Assembly: GCA_000310025.1 (NCBI GenBank)
Contig: FN649742.1
Coordinates: 342,241 to 406,240 of the forward strand
Direction of reading: 5' to 3'
DNA length: 64,000 nucleotides
DNA from: Ectocarpus siliculosus
Taxonomy: Eukaryota > Sar > Phaeophyceae > Ectocarpales > Ectocarpaceae
The translations under genes were made by a program, and so were the position numbers. This document shows positions 24,601 through 35,400 of this stretch, in pieces. A model generated the notes under the pieces. That model was not told where the DNA came from. It saw only the letters and a program-made list of their open reading frames with translations, and ran no database searches. Position 1 is the stretch's first letter; each line of letters starts with the position of its first letter.

Positions 24601-25755
24601 GGCAGTGGTGTGCGAGGTCGCCTTGATTTCGGAAACGGTAGATACTGTCCGGGCCAACCGGGCGTTCCTTTTTCGTGTCCATGCCCAGTGTCGTCTCATG
24701 GGCTGAAATGATTATCCCACGACACGGCTTTCAAAGTACTGCAGCACAATGTGGTCCCCGTTTCGTCGTGTTTTCGGGCTGATTATTCCCCGGGCACCTG
24801 CTTGCTTACAACGTTTGTGTCGCTGGTGTGGCGCGTAACCCCGTGATCGACGGGGCAGATCTTCGTTCCCTTTATCGTGGTGAGCTCCAGTCATGACACC
24901 GTCATCCAGTGCGAGATGGCCGAGAACCGCGAAGACGTGTTTTTCAACTTCAGGTGAGATTCTTCAAAACCAAGGTGTCCCTTCCACACGAGCAAACACG
25001 CTAAAAATAGGTTGAGCATGTTGGTTCGCAGCTTGCCTATTATAGAGGGTCGGGCGCCACCCCAGGCTGCTGTTGCAAACTGCGCCCCTGTGTGCCGGCG
25101 TGCTCAAGAGATACCGCCTGCGTCCACTTTCCGTTGAAAGTTCACTTCGTGTAGTCGTGGATCGCACGAGTCTCTCCTCGGGGCCGAGCGCTACAAACAC
25201 GGACCTTTCCCGCTCGGGTATTCACAAGAGATTTTCCCGCCCTTGCAACACGCCAGGATATTTGGAAAATGTTCATGCCTCCGACGATGTCCCCATGACC
25301 ATGTTCGGTTCGTTGCGTTGTCACCGTTCATGCCATGCTAGCCACGAGTTCCAGATTGCGGACGACAACGAGATACTCAAGCGCCTGGGCATGCACAAGT
25401 GTCGGAAGCAGGTATTTGATTTGTGCACGTCTCTGCGTTCGCGGTTTGTGCGGCCGTCGTACTGGGTGTGGTGTATAAGAAACGGCACGAGTCGCCACGG
25501 ACGTTGTGATTCTGAGGGAAATCGCTTTGTTTACGCCTGGATGCCTTTGGTGTGGCCTAACACACGACCGGGTATCGGCCTACCGCGGGCTTCTCCCTGT
25601 TTGTTTGTCAGGACCTTCCGGTGCTGCTGGCTCGGGAGCTCATACCGCGGGTACCACCCGAGGTGTACAGCCGTGACGATGCTGAAGGCTCTCCTTCGTC
25701 TTCTTCCACCCCCTCGTCTCCTACCTCCTCCTGCTCCGATTACTCCCCGACGTAG
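18666..25755 (+). CDS. DP: DP-family transcription factor (E2F dimerisation partner)
   Basis: Recognised exons: 18666-18776, 19215-19289, 19411-19484, 21617-21707, 22276-22750, 22891-22963, 23379-23581, 24069-24330, 24859-24953, 25342-25411, 25612-25755. The conserved part is unmistakable: winged-helix DNA-binding domain starting [20 protein letters not shown], recognition segment [18 protein letters not shown], then KEIKWKGLP, a coiled dimerisation helix ([17 protein letters not shown]) and the DP-specific C-terminal fold ([22 protein letters not shown]). DP proteins pair with E2F to control G1/S genes in the nucleus. The N-terminal exons (18666-22750) are low-complexity and not conserved. 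Exon 19411-19484 ends in phase 2 while the exon at 21617 starts in phase 0, so at least one small exon between them is missing from this model. An alanine run (about 24230-24275) follows the dimerisation helix. The C-terminus is serine-rich. Confidence 0.88.
19839..19865 (+). repeat. (GTT)n microsatellite
   Basis: About eight GTT units inside the 2.1 kb intron of the DP gene. No coding role. Confidence 0.9.
21523..21552 (+). repeat. Poly-C tract (C12-G-C14-GGG)
   Basis: A 27-base stretch with one interruption, just upstream of the DP exon at 21617. Such a tract can fold as an i-motif, with a G-quadruplex on the opposite strand. Its exact length may be a sequencing artefact. Confidence 0.85.
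22173..22206 (+). repeat. (CAG)n microsatellite
   Basis: About eleven CAG/CGG-type triplets, located about 70 bases before the DP exon that starts at 22276. It lies in the intron in this model. Confidence 0.85.
23694..23710 (+). repeat. (GTAT)n microsatellite
   Basis: Four GTAT units in the DP intron after 23581. Confidence 0.85.
25206..25240 (+). promoter_or_regulatory. Two E2F-type sites (TTTCCCGC) in a DP intron
   Basis: TTTCCCGC occurs at 25206-25213 and again at 25233-25240, same orientation, 27 bases apart, inside the intron 24954-25341 of the DP gene. TTTSSCGC is the established E2F/DP binding consensus. Location in the DP gene itself suggests autoregulation, but function is inferred from sequence only. 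Confidence 0.4.
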
Positions 25756-27366
25756 TCACGGTCACGTCAAGTTCAGCTGCCCGCGATATTCGTATACACT
25801 ACGCTTGCCTATCCTGCAACTGGCCAGAGTTTTTCAGTGTACGACTTTGTAGCCATGTGCAAGGTGTGCGTGAGGGTCGAAAGGCTGGGGCGGGCGAAAA
25901 GGGTGCGCGTTCGCAGCGTGTGACGTTTGTGTCAACGTTGTCGTCGACACTTGTGTAGGGCTTTGCCTTCGATGTAATGGTGTCGTTTGTCAATGTGTGT
26001 TGTTATCGGGGACGCTTACGCGAGGAGCTCAAGTTTTTACCGTCCATCTTGCTTTCTCTTCCCTTGAGTTCGCCATCGTTTCGTTGACGGCTCGTGTAGT
26101 ATCCAATCGGATTGAGGAAAATAAATGGGACGGATCCCCAGGTCTGGATTTCAACCTCCTGGTTGTATGTGGGCGCGCTAATTTATTACTATGTCATGTT
26201 TCGTGTTTTACACCGTTGTGGTTAATGTTTTCTATATGTAAGAGTTAGAACTATGTTGTTCCGAGTGTCAGGCTCACGGGAATCGGCCACCGCGCCCGGG
26301 TTTGTTTTCTCTAGAGCGTTGGGCAACGCGTGGCAGGGGTAAGGCTCAGCCCACCATCCATGTAGGAGACATGAACGTTCATATGAATGCCAAATTACAC
26401 CACCAACGAACGTCTTGCGTTGATGGAGAAGCTTCTGCTGCGACGATATGTGTGTGTCCTGTGTTTTTGTCCCATCTAGTCTGGGCGCCAGTCTACACCT
26501 GTTGGGTATACGTTTGGCGTACCAGCGTCACACAGGAGGAAGGTTAAACACTCGGGAGTTTTTTGTTCTCCACCTGTCCGCTGCACGGTTATAGTGTGTC
26601 TGGCAGGGTTTTTTGGGCGGACTCCTTTGAGATGAGAGTGGCCGCTTTCTACGTCGTTTCTGTTTTGCTGTGTGTGTGAACGGGGGGGGTTCACGGAACT
26701 AGATCCTAAGGGCAGGTCGCCTAGACGAGCGCCAAGAGGCCTCTGCTGTTGTAGGGGGTCCTCTGTATATCGACCCCACCAACGGAAAATTCGATATTTC
26801 TCGGTAGTCTACATGTAGATCGCGATCGGTGCTGGTTGGGTTGGACTTGTCGTGTAAATATATATTTTGCAAGCGTGCAGATACTGTAGGTTACCCGCAG
26901 AGGAACAACACCAGATGGATGCGTACACCTTGTGTTTCTTGCTGACTGAGTGGAATAAAGGTATTTCAACACTTCATGGGCACGGAAGGCCAACGTCGCG
27001 AATATCTGTGCGGGTCGGGTCGGGGTGCCAAACAACCTGACGAGTGATGGCATCGTCGCAGATTTTTGGCCGTCTCCTACATTAGATATTCGAAAAACAT
27101 CTAGTCAGAGATTTGCGGCCGCTCCACGAGCTGCCCTATGTAGGCGCTTCGAAGACTGTTGGGCTAGTCTATCGATTGAACGCAAGCCCTGACTCATTAC
27201 TGCACTCACCCGCGCGGCCTGCGTTGCCGTGTCTTCCTTGGTGACGTGTAACACTTACGCAATATCTGCGAAGTATCTGCTAGGATACTCCTCTGAAGCC
27301 GTGCATGGTCGCGTCACTTTAGACTCAGCAGTTCGGTTGCTGATGGAGGCAAAAACACTGTCAAAT
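25756..27366. other. Convergent spacer between DP and HERC-like genes
   Basis: Tail-to-tail region of 1.6 kb. I searched it on the minus strand for the missing end of the HECT domain (W-F-W, GRSRLP and TCF motifs) and found none. A minus-strand frame offset from the HECT frame runs about 40 codons to a strong GTAAGT donor near 27254. Nothing else was recognised. Confidence 0.5.
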
Positions 27367-29485
27367 TCAGCTAGCGCCACAAATAAGTTGTTCCAATTCC
27401 CTCCACGTCAACAACGAAAGCACGCGATTGGGAAGTGCGGCCTCCATGCCCGCCCGAAAGGCGGCGGCCTGTGAAGCATATTCCGAGGCTCGTAACCTGG
27501 CCAAACGGGCGCGATATTCGCCGAGATTTTGATTGGTCACGCGACGATCAAGACCTGGCGAGCACCATCCAAAATGTAGCAGGAACGAAAAGGGGAGGAC
27601 GACGGGGGATTGGGTGTTATTTGTAGCAACCGCTAATAATTATTGCTGGGAGATGTGGGCATACATGCGTTTTACACGCCTTGATGAGTCATGGTTTGAA
27701 GCCTACTACACTATACAGTGGTCTGCCTACGTTTCGTTCTGTCTGGCGAAAACGCCATCGCCGAGTACCCAAGATACAACTCTCATCGAATTTCCATCCG
27801 CAAGAGAGAGGTGCTAACGACTTCCATCTTATGCATTCCAACTATTTGGCTCCAAAAAAACATGACGAACCACGATTACAAGAAAATACAACCAGGGTCT
27901 TCGTTGACTGCTACTACATACTATGGATACGCTCACAGATCGAAATATGTGCCGGCACGCTCGTAAAGTCGTCTTTGTGGTAGCGTTGAGAAAGTTTGAA
28001 CGGTTCGAGAGGGAGTGATCCGGTGTCGCTATTCAACCAACCCTTGCCGCCAGTTCTCACCTCCGTGAACGAGTTCCTCCGTGGAATTCCCGCTCGACAG
28101 CGGAGCAACGAATCTTGCATCCGCGAGCACTTCGTCCATTTCTTCTTGCTTCAAGCCCGCTTCCTCCAGGTGGCTGAGGGCCGAAAGCACCCCGTCTATT
28201 ATATATTTTGGCGGTGCTTCTTTTGTGGCGTTCGAACACAATCCCGTCCCCGGAGAACCTGCAAGCGTCCTGGTCACTCCCGGTGCATTTTCGGTGGCCG
28301 CTGAGGGACATTCGCCGTTTGAAACGAGCATCCACCACTGTGAGGAGAGATGTGATAAAGGCAACGGCACCCCTGTCCGAACGGCAACTCCGACGATGAA
28401 ACCAAAAGATCGGTAGAGCGAAATCCTTTCGGGGTCCATGCACACCGGTGACAGTCCTCGAGACGTGAAATATGGATTAGGTACCGTGTCGCGAACATGG
28501 TCCCTGGGTGGGGTGTTCGCAGCAAAAGCGACACCGTCGACGTTGTTATCGTTGTTGACTGGCGCAGTGGGGTCAGAAGCACCCAAAGATGCTTCATCCG
28601 CGGGTGATGAAGGAGAGCGCACGAACATCGATATCGGCGACGAGCACACGTCTTCGCACACCTATGATAGTATTGTTGTTGCGGTAGGGGGTGAAAGGGT
28701 GAACGACGGGGGTGCTCAGCGAGTAGGTCGAGAAAAAAACATAGCCTTAACCTGACCCTACATTCATGACAACAAATACAACAGTAACGACAACATCATC
28801 AGCAATAACCAACCACAAACATCGATTGCAACCAAGACTTTCTAGTCTATGTTACCACCATGTTCTGCATTATCCGACGGGTTGGGTTATTGTTCACCTG
28901 CCAAAACACGCCTCGGTACAGTGCCCGTGCATCCGACATCTGAAGACAATCGCGGTTGCCACTTTCGCCATCCGCCAACTTGGAAGCGTCGACGAGCTCA
29001 ACTGAAAATGCCAGCGGTCCCTCCGACAGCACGTGCTTGCCCCTGTTGGGCACCAACGGGCATGGCCCCGAACCGCAAGGGACAGGGTGGTCAACAATCG
29101 AGTTTGAAGGCACAACCTCAAGAGACTAAGTGACTCGGGCGCACGACGGATCCCCATTGGCGACCGGTACAATACCGCTGGGGAGCCGCGGTTGGTTGAG
29201 AGGAGAAAAACGACTCTTCTGAAATGCTCTCGAGTAAGATGATCGATAGCTCTTGACCAAATTGAACACGAACAAGTTACAGCTCGACGGCGCACCTTCC
29301 GGGGGTCGGAGGCACTAAGAATATATACGTGGACGTGGCTTGCGCCCCTCGCCCCTCTACGATAGAAAAGTGAACGATGTTCGGTGTCCCCCTAGCGTTG
29401 AGTATCTATCCCGTCTAGATGATTTCCGAGCGTATATCTCCTAAGTTCAGAACAAGGTGTACGCTACAAGGAACGCGTCCAAACC
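27367..29485 (-). other. HECT domain, N-lobe and start of C-lobe; catalytic part not found
   Basis: Pre-HECT EKSVFGQVARHLSH ends at 29485. The N-lobe continues with PLAFSVELVDAS, ALYRGVFWQVCEDV, DPERISLYRSFGFIVGVAVR, GVPLPLSHLSSQWW and STEELVHGG. The exon 27554-27367 adds VTNQNLGEYRARLARL and LLTWRELEQLICGAS. An in-frame TGA (27369-27367) follows at once. A full HECT domain needs about 100 more residues including the catalytic cysteine; none was found before the DP gene. Confidence 0.85.
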
Positions 29486-32400
29486 TGTGTGAGAGGTGTC
29501 TGGCGACCTGACCGAAGACGGACTTCTCCACTTCCCTTCTCGTTTCGCCCCAAGATAGTGGGCAGGGCTTAGCTGCATTCAAACGGTTGGCCGGGAATCT
29601 CGGCAGGGATTTGACACCGATTAACGGTATTGTGAACGCCGGCGCGCCATTTCCCAATTCAACCTCTGATGATGCCGTTGTTATTGGCCGAATTGCGCTT
29701 GAGACAAGTGACATGTGGTTACAGCGAACGCACAGAGACGGAATTTACGCGCGTCAGCCCCGCATACAACTCGAAACACGCGTGCTACACTCTTCACTGC
29801 CAAGCTCAGGCAGGCAAGGTCTGGAGGCTGGTTATCGTAACGAACCGACCACGAACGCAATTGATCACGACTACATAAACCCCTTCAAGTGTGGAAGCCT
29901 CACTCACTTGTCCAGAAGTTCAAGCTTGGTCGTTTTGAAAATGAGGTGCCTGAACTTGTGTATCAACGTACCAAGTGGCCCACGGCCACCTTGCGTAGTG
30001 CTTATGAGTGGCAGGAGAGGGAAAACCAGGTCGTCTACGTACAGCAAGAGGGCCGCCCGCGCCCAAATTTCAGCGGCGGCTACTGGATCCGTGCCAGGAA
30101 ACAGTTCAGTCGATGACGGTAGCTTTTCGAGGACGTTGAAGGGCAGGTCCAGCGGAGTCGCAACTTCCATCGTGTCGGCCAATTTGGTGAGATGGCGACC
30201 AAGTTCCTCGTCCATTTTGGGCGTCCACCTCGACAGTACATTTCGGGCTTCATCTGTGCGGAGAAAGTCATCGACAACAGCGACCTCACCGGCCGTCTCG
30301 TGTTGGCCTGTGCTATCGCGGTCATCATCGACGTTAGTGGTCGTGCCCAGGCGTTCGACCGAGTCTGTTGGCGTCGTGTGACGGCTGATGACGTAGTCCT
30401 CGGGACGACTAGCGATCTGACGCACGGTGCAGCGAGACCAGGCTGTAATCTTGCTCCCGCTTTTCCCAACAAAGCGTTGGTGTGAGGGGCTCCACACGGT
30501 TGCAGATGTTGCGGCTGGTGTGTTGTTGCCGGTGAAGCCTCTACCGGCATCTCCATGTCGGTTGTCGGGCAGGTCCGAACCCCACGCTCGGGACCCCCTA
30601 CTCAAACCAGGAGTGCATGCCGAGGCCGATGAGGTCGCCTCTACCGCAACCCAAAGAGCGTGGCGTGTTGCCCCTAAAACGGTGGCCTCCCCTTCCGCCG
30701 ATAGGACGCGGTCTCCTACTCCGAGACCGAACAAATCTCGGCGAGCTTGCTCGGAGGTATCTAAGCGTACCGGCGCCCACGGCCGCACGGACGCTACGGA
30801 CCTTCCATGCTCCCCCCGTGACCACCGGAGCAGGCGCGACCGGATGTCGTCCATCAAATCGGCCCTGGCCGGGCTGGGAGCTAATTGGCCTTGGTCGTTC
30901 AGGGTTTCGAGCACCTGAAGGGCCTTTGCCGCTCTCCGGACCACGCACTCCGCCGAAAACGTTCCATATAGCACATTCGAGTAGGTGCATGAAACATTCA
31001 TTCCGCCCCCAACGCGGGTAGGGCCTCCTCCGTTCTTATCGCCGGCAGCACTCCAAGAAAAAGGGACAGGAGGTGGTGAGGAGTTTTCTTCCGGAGGTAT
31101 GAAGGTGAGTTGATCGTTCCTGTTGTCGGGAAGGAAGAATAAGCGTGAGGGCGTCATCTGTATGTCGTTTTGCGCCGAGACGGACATTATGCCTTCCCCT
31201 GTTGCGTAATTACTGGCATACGGTTTTCGACGTTGCGCGCACTATCAGCGTCATGTTCTCACGCAAGGAATTTTTCGCTCGCTAGGGCAACAAAACATCG
31301 TACTATCGACCGTTCACCTGTTGTACATGGAAAACGCCGGGAACAGCGTGCCCTCGAGACCCTGCACTGCCATACCGAGGTCACGGCCGTTGCGGGCGAA
31401 TCGGAGGGTGCCCAAGTCCATATTCAGTATTGTCTCGATGGTATCTCCTTCCCGGAAGAGGTCGCCATAAGACCGAACCTAACGACAAGACGTTTTCAAT
31501 GTAAACGCTCAGTCCATCTGGATAAAAAACCACACAACATGCAAAGGTCCAAAAATTGCAAAAGGCGTCAAGAAACAAACACCAAACACACCTTGCCCTT
31601 GTTGTGCCAGATTGCTTTGTTCGCCAAGTACCCCCATCCCGATCTGTCCGAGCCGACATAGTTGTTGAGTGCCGACGCCGACGAAACCACTCCGACGAAC
31701 ACGTTCTTCGAGACGCACCTGAAATGGACACGGTGACGATTCGGTGACCCACGTTTTACGTTTCCGTACTTGATATGCTGACCTCTGCTGACCTCTTGTT
31801 GGAGGCCGACCACAGCCGTAAACGTCTTCGGTGTGGTAAGAGCAACGAACCAGGGCGAAATACTTTGAAGACATCATTCGACTCTAGACTAAGAAAACCT
31901 GCCTGTCGATACGAACTTTCCAGCGGTGCGACCCGCACGTGAATCCCCGAGTTGCTCGAACCGCGCTCCATTTCTTACGGCCGGTGTTAGTCACGGTAAG
32001 GTTGGAGTTAGTCAACCCAAGATTTGGCCCGCAGCCCTCCGCATCGAGCATGAACGGGACCTCTGGCGGGGTCGCTACGTTCACGGCAGCCACGATGGCC
32101 CCATTCGCTCTTCCCAGCACAAACTCCTCCGATGTGCTACAAAACCGGCCCCGATCACCCGTTGATGGCCACTTGAACTCATCTCCGTCCACACTATGCT
32201 TGTTCACGTATCTGCCCCCGGCAGACGGGCTGCGATTTGTCCCTGCCACTGCCCGCGTAGAGGACGTGCAACAACGACTTTCGTCGGTGAATACGGTAGT
32301 GCATCCCTCGGAGCACGTCGAAGTTCCACCCCCGTCTCCACCATGGCTGCCATCTATGCCCGTCAGAGCGCTTGCACCGTCCGCAACATCAGCTCCCAGT

Positions 32401-35400
32401 GGATCGGAACTCGATCCCCCGGTACCCGTAGAGTTTGCACCGACGGTGGCTGCCGCTGGGAAGCATGAGCGCTCATCGTCGGAAAATTCTGCAGCCACCG
32501 ATGGAGATGCCCTTGAGGGGCATGTCTTGCGGCGCTCTAGTCGGAAGGAGTAGCGCGTGTCGGCTGCGAGGCCGTGAACTGTGAGGCACCCCCGACTGTC
32601 GAGGTCAAGGGCAGCCACATGAAACGGCTCCGAACCCCACAATCCGGAAGCACTCACCTGCCGATTGACGCAACGAACGGTGTACACTTCACAAGGTTGT
32701 TACAGCGCCCAGAATAGAACAAGGGGGAGTCACGCGCTGGAAATAAAGGAGTCGCGCCCATTATTCGTGAACTTACCAGGAGAACCATGCTTGGACCTTC
32801 ATCTCTTCGTCGGTTGGTGGCGCGTTTGAGCTTAGAGCGAAGCGTTTGTGCCAGGTCAGAAGCCCTGGGCGCCTTACCAAACGCCACTGGAAGGGCCACT
32901 CCGTCGCCACCGACCCAAACCTGTAGCTCTGGCTCGCCACCGGTCTCAAACCAATCTCCCCAGCTCACCGTTACAGATGTTGCTGACACAGCCTCGACGA
33001 GAAGCGAGTTGTGATGAGCAGGGGTGAGGGCCCCCGAAAAGGGCGGAGTGTGCAAGCCTGATGGCAAGGACGTCTCACTCTCCGCTGTCCCCATCCCCCT
33101 TCCTCTGCCTGCCGCCCGAGAGTTTGTGTCCGGAGCTATCTCAAAGCCATCACCCCCCCCTTCGGCACCGGCAAACAAGCCCGTGGTCACGTCCCAGGTG
33201 TCGGCGCCATTTTGACCGGTGTGAACCCAATCCCCAGGAGATGGCGGCTTATCGGCACCAACCTTCGTTTTCTCCAGATCCCACCCTTCTTCTCGCGGCC
33301 GATTTTTACCGTTGACGATCGATCGCCGAAGTCCCCACTGAGCAAGCAGCTCTAGCTCGCTCTGAAGCAGAGACGACGACGGACCTGGCGCACTGATTTG
33401 GCTCCGAAGGCGTGATGAGAACGCTCGAGCCAGCGCGAGCTCTTGCGGTGGTAGTGTATATCCGTCTCCCTCGGGCGAGCCCAAACACGTCTCCGTCGTT
33501 TCATGGGAGGCGTTCGAAGAAGCCATGCTGCCGGGGAATATCCGCTTTGCCGGCCGAGAAAGGGTGAGCATGTTAGAGCAGAGCGTGTACGCCAGAGTTT
33601 GCAGAGACTCGTCCAGGTTGTTGCTGTTTGCCGTGCGAAGGACAGCCCCAAAAGCCTGAGGTGACCGTGCCGAGGGCACCTCCGGCAGCAACAAGTTTGC
33701 GTCGTCGCTGATGTTTTCGTTTTCCGCACTTGTCGTCCTGATACGCTCAGTCGAAGGGTCTCTTCCATCACGAGGTGCATAAGAGGGACCGTCCATTGTG
33801 CTTCCCGCACTCTCCAACTTCAGCATCGTATCCAGTACCCATAGTGCCCACGAAAAGTTGGAACGAAAAGCAAGCAGTTCACTTACGCTTGTGCCCCGAC
33901 CCCGTCCCGCGTTTAGCTCTTCGGTGGGTAGTTTGTCGGCGCCCGTGGACCCGACGTTTTTGAGGACCGGGCCGGTTTCAAATGTCGAAATTGCTTCGTG
34001 AATGAAGAGTGTCAAGAGACGAATCAAGGAAGGCATTCTTGCGTTTCTGGCAACGTCGGAACTTCGTGAACTTGAAGGTGTTGGGTCATCTTTGGTCCAC
34101 TTCTCCGACAACCGCTTTGCCGACGTCCAAGCTTTCCATTCATCCCGAGGTTTAACCGAAGCAACAAGAAGCTCGATCAGAGACCGCATCGACATGAAGT
34201 AGGACCTGGGAGTGACGTTAAATCGTCAACGAAAGGGGCGGCTACTGCATCAACTCTTGTCTTATTAACTGTGTTGATGGACGCAACAGTACGTCAAATA
34301 GTTTTCGCCATTTACGAGATGTTTAAACTTTATGTTGCTCAAGTCCACCCCAGCAACGGCCAAAGTGCAAACTTCTGGAGGCTCAACAGTCGCACTAAAG
34401 CCATACGCCAACTCTTACGCCCACACTTACCCTGGAAGTTGCCCAATCGCGTCGGTAACATTTGCCAACTTGAAACAAACGCCAGGTGGACAGTCTTTTG
34501 TGGATCCGTTACACCCAGTGACGCCGGTAGTGCCTTTTCCAGCTGCTGCTGATTTATCTATCGACAGTACATCCCCCGTATGCTTCGATCGTGATGGTAC
34601 GTACCTGGGCGCAAGCACAGAAAACTCACGGTTAACCAGGCGATATCGCGGGTACCCAAGGGTCTCGGCACAGCAGTTCGGCGTTCTCGCACAGGAGTTC
34701 GGGAATAAAAATGTCAGAACGAAACTATTTTCGATTTTTGCGCAGGGGTCGGAGTTTTCGCGCAGGAGTGCGACAAATCCGGGAAACCCCCAGTTCGGGG
34801 TTGAGGTTGCGTGCCGCCACGAGTTCCGGGACGCGTCGTGAGCTGTGCTGTGACGGTTCTGTTGCAGCGCTTTAACTCCGTTATTTTTTGGGCGGGTTTC
34901 CATTGCTTATTTTGTGCATGACACGTTGCCGATGCACACGTAGCAATGAGGAAGTAACAAAAACAAATAGCACACCAACACACGCATCTCACCCTATAAC
35001 CTGACGATAAATAAGATAGGCAACGACAGTGGTATTACGTACGCTGCCGGAGATGGAACGGCAGAGGGAAACACTCCCGCCACGAAGAAGCTGGAACGCA
35101 AATTATATCATCAAAAGCCGGCAACTACACGTCGTGGGACTTTCTTGCACACTGCGCCGCAAACAAATCGACTTTCAACCGCGCCTGTCGCCACTAAATA
35201 GCTACTCGTGGCGGCGTTCCAAGCAACCAAGCCGCTACGAACTAGAATTGGACAGTAAGAACACCCACCGATTTCTTCTGATCTATCTACGAGTAACAGC
35301 CACTCACTGTGATCTGATTCAGTATCACCCAGTCGGGAGTTGTCGCATAGGAAGGGGTGCGTAGAAAATATCGTGACCCTGTGCAACCCTGTGCCATCCA

